From the NCBI RefSeq assembly GCF_026683955.1, contig NZ_CP113343.1, positions 806,001 to 870,000 of the forward strand: a DNA stretch of 64,000 nucleotides, read 5' to 3'. The notes below the pieces were generated by a model that was given only the letters and a program-made list of their open reading frames with translations, had not been told where the DNA came from and did not search any database. Below are positions 8,992-17,104 of the stretch, piece by piece. Positions within the stretch are counted from its first letter, which is position 1, and every line of letters starts with the position of its first letter. The position numbers and the translations under genes are program-made. This stretch comes from Arthrobacter sp. MMS18-M83. Lineage in GTDB: Bacteria > Actinomycetota > Actinomycetes > Actinomycetales > Micrococcaceae.

Positions 8992-11856
8992 CTACCGTCC
9001 GGTCAGTGACCAGGCGTCCTCGCCACCGTCTTCCTCGTCATCGGAACTGTCCGCCCCGTCGTGGTAATCCGTCACCTGCTTGCGGCGTTCGAGATCGGAG
9101 GCGACCAGGTCTTCGGCATAGCCCCCGACGGCGATGTTCGCGTTCGCGTTGTCGCTGAGGGCTGCGGTGTGCGCATCAGGCGTAGCGGGAGCCTCCTGGC
9201 CCTTCATCGCCGCCAGCACGGGAGCGAGGTCGTCCGGCTTGACCAGGACATCGCGGGCCTTGGAGCCTTCCGACGGCCCCACGACCCCGCGCGATTCCAG
9301 AAGATCCATGAGGCGGCCGGCCTTGGCGAAGCCGACGCGGAGCTTGCGCTGCAGCATCGACGTGGAGCCGAACTGCGTGGTGACCACGAGTTCTGTAGCC
9401 TGCAGCAGGACTTCGAGATCGTCTCCGATGTCGTCGTCGATCTGCTTCTTCTGCGCCTCGGGCGCGACGTCGTCCCGGTAGACGGCCTTGAGCTGGCCCT
9501 TGACGTGCTCCACCACCCGGTGGATTTCGGATTCGGTGACCCAGGCGCCCTGCACACGCATCGCCTTCGAGGCCCCCATGGGAAGGAAGAGCGCGTCACC
9601 TTGGCCAATGAGCTTCTCCGCGCCGGGCTGGTCCAGGACCACGCGGGAGTCGGTGACAGAGGACGTCGCAAAGGCCATCCGGGAAGGAACGTTGGCCTTG
9701 ATCAGGCCTGTCACAACGTCCACCGAAGGACGCTGGGTCGCCAGAACCAAGTGGATACCGGCGGCGCGGGCAAGCTGGGTAATTCGGACGATGCAGTCTT
9801 CGACGTCCCGCGGGGCCACCATCATGAGGTCGGCGAGCTCGTCAACGATCACCAGCAGATAGGGGTACGGCTTGATGACGCGCTTGGAGTCAACCGGCGG
9901 AACCACTTTCCCGGCACGGACGGCCTTGTTGAAGTCATCGATGTGCTTGAAACCATAGTTGGCAAGGTCGTCATAGCGGGCGTCCATTTCACGGACCACC
10001 CATTGCAGCGCCTCAGCAGCTTTCTTGGGGTTGGTGATGATCGGAGTGATCAAGTGTGGAACGCCCTCGTACGCGGTGAGTTCCACCCGCTTGGGGTCCA
10101 CCATGACCATGCGGACCTCGTCCGGCGTGGCCCGCATGAGGATGGACGTAATCATGGAGTTCACAAAGGACGACTTACCGGCACCCGTGGCACCCGCCAC
10201 GAGCAAGTGAGGCATTTTGGCGAGGTTTGCGACGACGTAGCCGCCCTCGACGTCCTTGCCGACGCCCATCACCATGGGATGGTCTGTGCGCCTCGCGTTT
10301 TGGCTACGCAGGACATCGCCGAGGGACACGGTCTCGCGATCCGTATTGGGGATCTCGATGCCGATTGCTGACTTGCCGGGGATCGGGCTGAGAATACGGA
10401 CATCGCTCGACGCCACCGCGTAGGAAATGTTCTTGGACAAGGCCGTCACGCGCTCCACCTTGGTGCCCGGCGCAAGTTCGATCTCGTAGCGGGTCACGGT
10501 AGGCCCACGGCTGAAGCCGGTGACCGTGGCGTCCACGTTGAACTGCTGCATGGTGTCCGTCAGGGCAGCCACTACGGCGTCGTTCGCTTCCGTGCGCTCC
10601 TTCGGGATGGAACCGGGAGTCAGGTTGTCCGACGACGGCAGCGTGTAGGTCACGTCGCCGGCGAGCGAAAGTTGTTCGGTGCGCTGCGGGATCGGTGTCG
10701 GGGGCGGCGGCGGACTGACAGGCGCCGAAGGCACAATGACGGGCGGCACGGCCGACGAAAGGGCCGCGGCCGGCGCAATCAAGGGGATCGCTTCTGTGGC
10801 GTTGTCCGCATCTGCCTTCGGGCTTCCAAGTCCCTGCGCGGCCTTGATCTTCTCGACGGCGATTTCGGCCTGGGTCGGGCGGCGCACCCCAGGCGGCACG
10901 GAAGGGGCGCCCTTCGCGGGAGGGGCGTCGTCGTCGACGATTGCGTGCTCGAACGCCTCATCGCCGACATAGCCTTCAAGCCCGGTGTCGTCGTCGTGGT
11001 CCCTGCCGAAGAAGCGCTTGCGGCGTTTCTTCTTCGGCTCCACGGCCGCCTCGTTTTCGTGGAGGTAACTGCGATCGTGCGAATCGCCGTGTCCGGCGTC
11101 GGCATCCACCAGGTCGACGCCCATGAGGTGCTCGTACGCGCCGCGGATACGTCGGGGAATGGCGCCGAAAGGCGTGGCCGTGACAATGAGGAGGGAGACG
11201 AACGCCAAGGCGCCGTAGACGATGACCGGTACTACGGGATGGATGGCGGCAAGAGGCGACGCCGCGAGGAAGCCGAGCATTCCCCCGGCTCGCCGGAGAC
11301 CGTCGAAGCCATCAGCGACGGTCGGCTGGCCCCCGATGATGTGGGCCAAACCCGTCCCGGCGAAAGTCATGATCAGGAAGCCTATGCCCACGCGGTTGTT
11401 GCCGCGGCTGTCCCACGGCTGCCGGAAGAGCCGGAATGCGCAGACGAAAAGCATGAGCGGCAGAATCAGCGACACCCAGCCGAAGGTCCCGTTCACGATG
11501 CCGTAGACGACGTCGGGGAACCAGCCCTTGAAGCCCCACCAGGCGAAGGTCGCGATGAAGACACCGAGCGCCAGGTTGAAAAGCGCGGCGCCGTCCCGGC
11601 GATCCGAGGGATCAAGGTCGCTGACGTCGTGGCCGATCCGGCGAATGCCTGCACCGACCACGTGCCCGATTCCCAGCCATGCTCCGGCAAACGCACGCAG
11701 GATCCAGGGTTGTTGGGGTTCGACGACGGCAGCCTGCTTGCCGCGGGCCGTCGCTGTGCCGCTCCTCCCGGACTTGGCCGGGGTCCGGCCGCTGCCCGAG
11801 CCGCCGGATTTGTTATTGGAGCTGCCTCTAGGCGCGGAGGTAGTACGAGTCGCCAT
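8992..11856 (-). CDS. ftsK: DNA translocase FtsK
   Basis: Septal DNA pump that clears chromosomes and activates XerCD recombination at dif. 954 aa from ATG 11856; the frame is open to 11955 but that part has no FtsK character, and TAGCGT lies 7 nt before the ATG. Order: basic Ser/Gly-rich tail (1-40), four membrane segments to about residue 240, a Pro-rich linker, then the motor with Walker A GATGAGKSSF near residue 555, Walker B LLVIVDELADLMM and the RecA-fold core. The C-terminal gamma domain (RKLRVGFAKAGRLMDLLES) recognises KOPS. An Asp/Glu-rich tail ends the protein. Confidence 0.97.
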   Translation of the reverse strand: MATRTTSAPRGSSNNKSGGSGSGRTPAKSGRSGTATARGKQAAVVEPQQPWILRAFAGAWLGIGHVVGAGIRRIGHDVSDLDPSDRRDGAALFNLALGVFIATFAWWGFKGWFPDVVYGIVNGTFGWVSLILPLMLFVCAFRLFRQPWDSRGNNRVGIGFLIMTFAGTGLAHIIGGQPTVADGFDGLRRAGGMLGFLAASPLAAIHPVVPVIVYGALAFVSLLIVTATPFGAIPRRIRGAYEHLMGVDLVDADAGHGDSHDRSYLHENEAAVEPKKKRRKRFFGRDHDDDTGLEGYVGDEAFEHAIVDDDAPPAKGAPSVPPGVRRPTQAEIAVEKIKAAQGLGSPKADADNATEAIPLIAPAAALSSAVPPVIVPSAPVSPPPPPTPIPQRTEQLSLAGDVTYTLPSSDNLTPGSIPKERTEANDAVVAALTDTMQQFNVDATVTGFSRGPTVTRYEIELAPGTKVERVTALSKNISYAVASSDVRILSPIPGKSAIGIEIPNTDRETVSLGDVLRSQNARRTDHPMVMGVGKDVEGGYVVANLAKMPHLLVAGATGAGKSSFVNSMITSILMRATPDEVRMVMVDPKRVELTAYEGVPHLITPIITNPKKAAEALQWVVREMDARYDDLANYGFKHIDDFNKAVRAGKVVPPVDSKRVIKPYPYLLVIVDELADLMMVAPRDVEDCIVRITQLARAAGIHLVLATQRPSVDVVTGLIKANVPSRMAFATSSVTDSRVVLDQPGAEKLIGQGDALFLPMGASKAMRVQGAWVTESEIHRVVEHVKGQLKAVYRDDVAPEAQKKQIDDDIGDDLEVLLQATELVVTTQFGSTSMLQRKLRVGFAKAGRLMDLLESRGVVGPSEGSKARDVLVKPDDLAPVLAAMKGQEAPATPDAHTAALSDNANANIAVGGYAEDLVASDLERRKQVTDYHDGADSSDDEEDGGEDAWSLTGR

Positions 11857-11863
11857 ATCCGCC

Positions 11864-11869
11864 ACGCTA
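11864..11869 (-). promoter_or_regulatory. Putative -10 of leaderless ftsK
   Basis: TAGCGT on the minus strand, 7 nt before the ATG at 11856. It supports that start over the longer frame and implies an ftsK promoter independent of rnj. Confidence 0.45.
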
Positions 11870-11976
11870 CCCCAGTCCGTGCGGAATCCCGCGGATTTCA
11901 GGGGCGCGGGGAAACCATGTTGCCCCTGTTGAACAATCAGCGGGCTCGGTGTCACCTGGACCTGGGCCCCAACACA

Positions 11977-12010
11977 CGAACGGCCCGGTTCGTAAGAACC
12001 GGGCCGTTCG
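11977..12010 (-). terminator. Terminator-like hairpin after rnj
   Basis: CGAACGGCCCGGTTC and its exact complement form a 15-bp perfect stem with a 4-nt loop, 56 bp after the rnj stop. A TTCGTGTGTT tract follows on the minus strand, which is moderately T-rich. Confidence 0.7.
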
Positions 12011-12066
12011 GAGACTGGCTCCGGGGTCCGTGCTGGCTATGCCGCTGGAAGCTAGGCCTCTAGAAG

Positions 12067-13758
12067 CTAGGCCTCCAATACCAGCGGGATGATCATGGGC
12101 CGCCGGCGGAGCTTGCGGTTGACCCACGTGCCGATCACGCGACGGACCACCTGCTGCAGCTGGTGGTTGGTGTGGTCCGCGTGGTGGAGCACTGCGTCTT
12201 CAAGGGCCGCGTTGATCTTGGGGATGATCTCATCGAACACCGAATCGTCCTCGGCCACGCCGCGGGCGTGGATCTCCGGGCCTGAGACAATCTTGCCCGT
12301 GGTGCGGTTGATCACGGTGATGACGGAGATGAAGCCCTCGTCGCCGAGGATCCTGCGGTCCTTGAGATCGGCGTCGGTGATTTCACCCACGCTGGAGCCG
12401 TCCACGTAGACGAAGCCCACTTCAACTTGGCCTACCACGTTGGCCTTGTGGTCCCTGAGGTCGATGACTGTGCCGTTATCGCTGAGGATCACGCGGTCCG
12501 AGGGGACGCCGGAGTCCTCCGCCAGGTTGCCGTTGGCGATGAGGTGGCGGGTTTCGCCGTGCACGGGCATGGCGTTCAGCGGTTTGAGGATGTTGTAGCA
12601 GTAGAGCAGTTCGCCCGCGGCCGCGTGGCCGGAAACGTGCACCTTGGCGTTGCCCTTGTGGACGACGTCGGCGCCGAGTTTGAGCAGCCCGTTGATGATC
12701 CGGTAGACGGCATTCTCGTTACCCGGGATGAGGCTTGAGGCCAGAATGACTGTGTCGCCCTCTCCAACCACTACACGGTGGTCGCCATTGGCCATGCGGG
12801 AAAGCGCTGCCATGGGCTCACCTTGGGAGCCCGTGGACATCAGGACTACGCGGTGGTCCGGCAATTTTTCGATGTTCTTGATGTCCACGAGGATTCCCGG
12901 TGGGACGTCAAGGTAGCCCAGCTTTGCCGCGATGGCCATGTTGCGCACCATCGACCTGCCCACAAAGGCGACGTTGCGGCCGTGCTTGGCGGCGGCGTCG
13001 AGAACCTGCTGGACACGGTGAACGTGCGAGGAGAAGGACGCAACGATGATGCGCTTTTTGGCCTGACCGAACAGACGGTCCAGCGTGGGACCGATTTCCT
13101 TCTCGGCCGTGGTGAAGCCTGGGACATCCGCGTTGGTGGAGTCGGCCATGAACAGGTCCACTCCTTCTTCGCCGAGGCGGGCGAAGTGGCGCAGGTCCGT
13201 GATGCGGCCATCCAGGGGCAGCTGGTCCATCTTGAAGTCGCCCGTGTGCAGCACATTGCCGCCGGCGGTTCGGATGAAGACAGCCAAGGCGTCCGGAATC
13301 GAGTGGTTGACTGCAACGAATTCACATTCGAACGGCCCGAACTGCTCCACTTGCCCTTCGGCAACCGTGAGCGTGTACGGCTTGATCCGGTGTTCCTGGA
13401 GCTTGGCCTCAATGAGGGCAAGGGTCAGCTGGGAACCGACCAAGGGCAAGTCCGGGCGCAGGCGCAGAAGGTACGGCACAGCGCCGATGTGGTCTTCGTG
13501 GCCGTGCGTCAGGACGATGGCAACGACGTCGTCGAGCCTGTCCTCGATGTACGAGAAATCGGGCAGGATGAGGTCAACACCCGGCTGTGTCTCTTCAGGG
13601 AAGAGCACGCCGCAGTCGACAACCAGCAGCTTGCCGTTGATTTCGAAAACGGCCATGTTGCGGCCAATCTCCCCGAGCCCCCCAAGGGGCACAATCCGGA
13701 GTGTTCCCTGCGGAAGTTTGGGCGGGGTGGCAAGTCCGGGAAGGGCGGTTTGGGTCAT
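12067..13758 (-). CDS. rnj: Ribonuclease J
   Basis: Metallo-beta-lactamase-fold exo/endonuclease for mRNA decay and rRNA maturation. 563 aa, normal length. The beta-lactamase core starts RIVPLGGLGEIGRNM; the zinc motif HGHEDH is at residues 85-90, with further ligands in HTGDFKMD. The beta-CASP segment includes MSTGSQGEPMAALSRM and VHVSGHAAAGELL. The start is ATG at 13758. Downstream of dapA, as in mycobacteria. Because of the dapA frameshift, the literal dapA frame now overlaps rnj by 4 bp; the restored dapA would stop 27 bp before rnj. A hairpin follows the gene. Confidence 0.97.
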   Translation of the reverse strand: MTQTALPGLATPPKLPQGTLRIVPLGGLGEIGRNMAVFEINGKLLVVDCGVLFPEETQPGVDLILPDFSYIEDRLDDVVAIVLTHGHEDHIGAVPYLLRLRPDLPLVGSQLTLALIEAKLQEHRIKPYTLTVAEGQVEQFGPFECEFVAVNHSIPDALAVFIRTAGGNVLHTGDFKMDQLPLDGRITDLRHFARLGEEGVDLFMADSTNADVPGFTTAEKEIGPTLDRLFGQAKKRIIVASFSSHVHRVQQVLDAAAKHGRNVAFVGRSMVRNMAIAAKLGYLDVPPGILVDIKNIEKLPDHRVVLMSTGSQGEPMAALSRMANGDHRVVVGEGDTVILASSLIPGNENAVYRIINGLLKLGADVVHKGNAKVHVSGHAAAGELLYCYNILKPLNAMPVHGETRHLIANGNLAEDSGVPSDRVILSDNGTVIDLRDHKANVVGQVEVGFVYVDGSSVGEITDADLKDRRILGDEGFISVITVINRTTGKIVSGPEIHARGVAEDDSVFDEIIPKINAALEDAVLHHADHTNHQLQQVVRRVIGTWVNRKLRRRPMIIPLVLEA

Positions 13759-14696
13759 AATGCGCTACTTTCCGGCGGAATCCTTCTAGACAGTGAAGTC
13801 CATTCCAGCTTCCGCCAAGTCCTCGCGGATGGTTGCGATCTCGGCGGCGTCCGGCTCCACGAGGGGCAAACGGACAACCGAGTTGGGCAGGACTCCCTGC
13901 CATTAAGAATTTGTTTGGCGGCGACAGCGCCTTGGACCCGGGTCATGGTTGCACGGACCACAGGCTCCAGTTCGAAATTGATCTTGCGCGCCGTGCCGAG
14001 GTCGTTCGCGTTGATGGCGTCCACCAGCTCACGGAATCGGCGGGTGACGACGTGCGTCGTGACGCCTACCAGGCCGACTGCGCCCAGGGCCATCCACTGG
14101 AGGGTCAGGCCATCGTCCCCCGAGTAGAAAAGAAGGTCGGTTTCAGCCATGACGCGCGTTGCAGCGGCAAAATCGGCTTTGGCATCCTTGACCGCGACGA
14201 TGTTGGGGTGGGCGGCAAGACCGATCATGGTCTCCGGTGCGATCTGGATGGAAGAACGCCCGGGAATGTCGTACAACATGACGGGCAGCTCGGTGGCCGA
14301 CGCAATGGTCTCGAAATGGGCCCGGACGCCGGCCTGGCTCGGCTTGTTGTAGTACGGCGTGACGATCAGGAGGCCATCGACGCCGAGTTTCGCGGCTTCC
14401 TGGGAGAGGTGCACCGAGTGTGCGGTGTCATTGGTCCCGGTTCCCGCGATGATTGCGGCGCGACCGCCGACGGCTTCCTTCACGGCGCGGAACATGCCGA
14501 GGTTTTCAGCATCCGTGAGCGTTGACGTCTCTCCGGTTGTTCCCGTGACAACCAAGCCATCGCAGCCGTCGTCGACGAGCTTGACTGCCAGTTCCGCTGC
14601 CTGCTTGTAATCGACTTCGCCGTCCTTCGTGAACGGGGTGACCATGGCGGTCAGAAGGGTACCGAGAGCAGGAACGTTCGCACGAGAGTCAGACAT
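13755..14696 (-). CDS. dapA: 4-hydroxy-tetrahydrodipicolinate synthase with C-terminal frameshift
   Basis: Condenses pyruvate and aspartate semialdehyde, the first lysine/DAP-specific step. Residues 1-266 are a normal DapA: TGTTGETSTL, Tyr in LYDIPGR, Schiff-base Lys170 in VAVKDAK. After KQILNGR the frame changes and reads a 47-residue tail with no DapA similarity, ending at 13755. Inserting one base at the CCC run 13895-13897 (plus strand) restores GVLPNSVVRLPLVEPD and a C-terminus EAGMDFTV, with a TAG at 13786-13788 and 303 aa, the normal length. Either a sequencing indel or a real late frameshift. TAACGT 7 nt before the ATG suggests a leaderless mRNA. Confidence 0.93.
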   Translation of the reverse strand: MSDSRANVPALGTLLTAMVTPFTKDGEVDYKQAAELAVKLVDDGCDGLVVTGTTGETSTLTDAENLGMFRAVKEAVGGRAAIIAGTGTNDTAHSVHLSQEAAKLGVDGLLIVTPYYNKPSQAGVRAHFETIASATELPVMLYDIPGRSSIQIAPETMIGLAAHPNIVAVKDAKADFAAATRVMAETDLLFYSGDDGLTLQWMALGAVGLVGVTTHVVTRRFRELVDAINANDLGTARKINFELEPVVRATMTRVQGAVAAKQILNGRESCPTRLSVCPSWSRTPPRSQPSARTWRKLEWTSLSRRIPPESSAL

Positions 14697-14703
14697 ATGA
14701 AAA

Positions 14704-14709
14704 ACGTTA
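14704..14709 (-). promoter_or_regulatory. Putative -10 of leaderless dapA
   Basis: TAACGT on the minus strand, 7 nt before the dapA ATG at 14696; no Shine-Dalgarno is present in between. Confidence 0.5.
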
Positions 14710-14782
14710 CCCTGTCAGCTGCAGGATAGGAGAATGGCGGCGTCGTGATTGTCGTCAAATTCAGCGAAATGGGAGCTAGGCC

Positions 14783-15181
14783 TCAAGCTGAAGCGTCGCG
14801 AGGGCGATTGCCGAACGTCGCTGTGTGGTCCGGGTTCTTCCCGTCGGGCTTCGCAGCCGTCTCCGGCGAGCAATACCGGGCAACCGCCGATTCCCGCATG
14901 CGGTCCGCCCACGCACACAGCCGCTGCGCGGCACGCACGTAGTCGAACAGTTCAACAGGGGTCAACGATTCGAGGTCAGTCTCCGCAAGCCGCCTGGCAA
15001 GCTCGGCTCCCGGTTGCTGATCGCCCAGAACGGTTCCCTCGCGCCGCCAGTGCACATCTTCCGGCGGCTCCCCCGCGACGAGTTGCCGGAAGAGGAAATC
15101 GACGACGCCCGGGCTCATCGCCTTCATGGGCCCGTCCAGGCCTTGGGGGTACGCGTTCGGCCGCTTCGAAGGATCGTTCAT
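14783..15181 (-). CDS. Short DUF222 (13E12-type) protein, probably truncated
   Basis: 132 aa from ATG 15181. The segment VELFDYVRAAQRLCAWADRMRESAVARYC (about residues 78-106) resembles the start of the DUF222 domain found in 13E12-repeat proteins, which are usually 400-500 aa with a C-terminal HNH nuclease. Here translation stops soon after, and no DUF222 or HNH sequence follows in any minus-strand frame before dapA. So it is a remnant or a short variant. A LexA box 14 bp before the ATG matches the SOS control known for mycobacterial 13E12 genes. An insertion sequence starts 60 bp upstream. Function unknown. Confidence 0.65.
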   Translation of the reverse strand: MNDPSKRPNAYPQGLDGPMKAMSPGVVDFLFRQLVAGEPPEDVHWRREGTVLGDQQPGAELARRLAETDLESLTPVELFDYVRAAQRLCAWADRMRESAVARYCSPETAAKPDGKNPDHTATFGNRPRDASA

Positions 15182-15194
15182 GCAGCCATGGTAT

Positions 15195-15210
15195 TCGAAC
15201 ATATATTCGA
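15195..15210. promoter_or_regulatory. LexA (SOS) box of the DUF222 gene
   Basis: TCGAACATATATTCGA, one mismatch from TCGAAC-N4-GTTCGA. The palindrome extends 3 bp further on each side (TAT...ATA). It lies 14-29 bp before the DUF222 ATG, an ideal repressor position. Confidence 0.8.
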
Positions 15211-15240
15211 ATACAAGATTCCGACGAGACTCACCTATAG

Positions 15241-15268
15241 TGCTCGCGAAATGGGGTGCGTGCCTCAT
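15241..15268 (+). repeat. IS left terminal inverted repeat
   Basis: Begins TGCTCGCGAAATGGGGTGC and ends GTGCCTCAT; the first 13 nt and the last 9 nt match the right end exactly. Confidence 0.85.
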
Positions 15269-15325
15269 TTGGGAAACGCTCGCGAAATCACCGGGCCGCC
15301 ACGGGCGCGGCGGTGACGATGAGGG

Positions 15326-15544
15326 ATGGACCTGTCGTTGGGAACGCGTAGGGATATCACGAAGAAGTACGCCACCGGTTACGCGAAGTCATCGAAGACG
15401 GCCAAGGGTCTGATTTTGGACGAGCTCGTGGCTGTTACGGGGTGGTCCCGGGCCAACGCCCGCAGGGCGCTGGCCACGGCGCAAGCGGAAGGGCCCTGCG
15501 AAGACGGTGGCGCGGAAGCCGCGGGGGCGGTCCTACGGCTATGA
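15326..15544 (+). CDS. Transposase N-terminal part (orfA)
   Basis: 72 aa; ATG 15326 follows GAGG. Residues about 8-52 (RRDITKKYATGY, then LVAVTGWSRANARRAL) form a helix-turn-helix DNA-binding region. Translation leaves the transposase sequence after AQAEGP and continues out of phase over the start of orfB. Dropping one base near 15497 would join AQAEGP to AKTVARKPRGRS and give one protein of about 415 aa. So this is either the first half of a frameshift-expressed transposase or a broken gene. Confidence 0.75.
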   Translation: MDLSLGTRRDITKKYATGYAKSSKTAKGLILDELVAVTGWSRANARRALATAQAEGPCEDGGAEAAGAVLRL

Positions 15545-16571
15545 CACCCTCAAGGTCCTGATCAGTGTGTGGCGGTTGGCCGGGATGCCGTCGGGCAAAT
15601 ACCTGGCCGTGACCATGGGTCTGTGGCTGCCCAAGCTCGAGACCTTCGGGGAACTCGATGCCAGGCGGCTAACCCCGGCGGTGAGGGCGCAGTTGCTGAC
15701 GGTCTCCGGAGCGACGATCGACCGGCTACTCAAGCCCACGAAGGACGCGGACAGGCCCAAGGGGCTGTCCGCGACGAAGGCCGGGCCGCTGCTGCGGAAC
15801 TCGATCACGGTCCGCAAGGCCGGGGATGAACACGAACAGGCCCCGGGGTTCATCGAGGCGGACATGGTTGTGCACTGCGGGCCCACCCTGGCCGGTGAAT
15901 TCGCCAGGACACTGACCGCCACGGATGTGTTCACCGGCTGGACGGAGAACGTCGCGGTCCGAAACGGTGCGCACAAATGGGTGCTGGAAGCCATGGACGA
16001 GGTCGTGTCCCGGTTACCGTTCCCACTGGTTGGCCTGGACACGGACAACGGTGGGGAATTCATCAATTACGCCTTGATCAGATGGGCCGGCGAGAGGGAT
16101 ATCTACTTCACCCGCTCCCGGCCCTACAAGTCCAACGACAACGCCCATGTCGAGCAGAAGAACGGCGACGTGGTCCGCCGGCACGCCTTCCACTACCGCT
16201 ACGACACCGCCGCGGAGCTGCAGCTCCTCAACGCCCTCTACGCCCTCGTCCGGGTCCGGCTGAACCTGTTCACCGCCACCACCAAAGCAACCGGATGGCG
16301 CTCGAACAAACACGGGAAAAAGACCCGCGTCTACGACAAGCCCCGGACCCCGTACCAGCGCGTCATCGACTCTGGAATCCTCACCGAAGCCAAAGCCGCT
16401 GAACTCGCCCAACTGATGGAGACCACCAACCCGGCCGACCTCACCCGGGGCATCACCAAAATTCAGACCCAGCTGATCGCCCTCGCCGCAGCGAAAACAC
16501 AGGCCCTGGAAGCATCATCCACGCGAGCACAAATAGATGAGGCACGGGAACTCATTTCGCGAGCATCTTGA
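15507..16571 (+). CDS. Transposase catalytic part, rve integrase core (orfB)
   Basis: 354 aa if begun at GTG 15507, which has no ribosome site, so it is probably made by fusion with orfA. The DDE triad is visible: Asp in FIEADMVVHCG, Asp in GLDTDNGGEF, and Glu in NAHVEQKNGD; the last two are separated by exactly 35 residues (D-35-E). The C-terminus reads through the right inverted repeat, and the stop TGA (16569-16571) lies outside the element, supplied by host DNA. The core is intact, so the element could be active if the frame problem at 15497 is bypassed. Confidence 0.85.
   Translation: MARKPRGRSYGYDTLKVLISVWRLAGMPSGKYLAVTMGLWLPKLETFGELDARRLTPAVRAQLLTVSGATIDRLLKPTKDADRPKGLSATKAGPLLRNSITVRKAGDEHEQAPGFIEADMVVHCGPTLAGEFARTLTATDVFTGWTENVAVRNGAHKWVLEAMDEVVSRLPFPLVGLDTDNGGEFINYALIRWAGERDIYFTRSRPYKSNDNAHVEQKNGDVVRRHAFHYRYDTAAELQLLNALYALVRVRLNLFTATTKATGWRSNKHGKKTRVYDKPRTPYQRVIDSGILTEAKAAELAQLMETTNPADLTRGITKIQTQLIALAAAKTQALEASSTRAQIDEARELISRAS
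16537..16565 (-). repeat. IS right terminal inverted repeat
   Basis: Read on the minus strand it begins TGCTCGCGAAATGAGTTCCC and ends GTGCCTCAT. One nucleotide longer than the left end in the variable middle. It overlaps the 3' end of orfB. Confidence 0.85.
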
Positions 16572-16611
16572 CCTGAGGCATTACGGATTCTTCCGTTCGG
16601 ACCGACCGCGG

Positions 16612-17100
16612 CTACTGCTCCGCCGCGGTGGGCTGGGCGCGGAAGAGGCGCACGGCGTCGCGCATCGATTCCCTGGCACGCTTGCGGTCGCCGGCGGCAT
16701 CGTAGGCGCAGCTAAGCCGGAACCAGGAGCGCCAGTCCTCGGGCGCAGCCTCCGCCTCCACGCGGTACTTCTCGAACTCGGCGTCCGCAGCGGCGCGGAC
16801 GATGCGCCCACCAGGCGTACGCGGCAGGTTGTCCACCGGCAGCCCGCCCTCGGCTTCGAGCACCTTGGCCATTTTCTCGGTGCGGGCACCAAAGAGCAGT
16901 TCGCGGATCAACGCCCAGGCTCCGATGATGGGGAGCACCAAGTAAGCCGCGCCGATTCCCTTGGCTACCAGGTTCTGGTCGCTGAGCAGGAGGATCGAAC
17001 GCTGGAAGGTGACCACCAGGTAGAGAACCAGCAGCAGTGTGACAGCACCCACCCAGATCTTGGTGCGGTTCTTCTTGAATGCGTTCCAGAGCGAACCCAT
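16612..17100 (-). CDS. Membrane protein with C-terminal TPR-like segment
   Basis: 162 aa, start ATG 17100, 4 bp after the dapB stop, so likely co-transcribed with dapB. A basic N-terminus (FKKNRTK) precedes two hydrophobic segments, about residues 15-37 (IWVGAVTLLLVLYLVVTF) and 45-65 (KGIGAAYLVLPIIGAWAL). The rest is soluble and helical; EDWRSWFRLSCAYDAAGDRKRARESMRDA is one tetratricopeptide-like helix pair. Probable topology is two membrane helices with a cytoplasmic tail. No catalytic motif; function unknown. The IS ends 47 bp downstream of its stop and does not interrupt it. Confidence 0.75.
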   Translation of the reverse strand: MGSLWNAFKKNRTKIWVGAVTLLLVLYLVVTFQRSILLLSDQNLVAKGIGAAYLVLPIIGAWALIRELLFGARTEKMAKVLEAEGGLPVDNLPRTPGGRIVRAAADAEFEKYRVEAEAAPEDWRSWFRLSCAYDAAGDRKRARESMRDAVRLFRAQPTAAEQ

Positions 17101-17104
17101 GCGC

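Larger units (their letters stand above)
15241..16565. mobile_element. Insertion sequence, DDE transposase, 1325 bp
   Basis: Bounded by imperfect inverted repeats of about 28 bp that both begin TGCTCGCGAAATG and both contain GTGCCTCAT. It carries two transposase frames on the plus strand (15326-15544 and 15507-16571). An 11-bp direct repeat, GCTCGCGAAAT, recurs inside the left end at 15278-15288 and may be a second transposase-binding site. No clear target duplication is seen: CTATAG flanks the left end and TCTTGA the right. It sits between the DUF222 gene and a conserved membrane protein. Family not assigned; an rve-type D-D-35-E transposase is certain. Confidence 0.88.

Noticed and set aside
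15235..16575. Target-site duplication of the IS
   Set aside because: Left flank CTATAG and right flank TCTTGA share no direct repeat; no duplication can be claimed.
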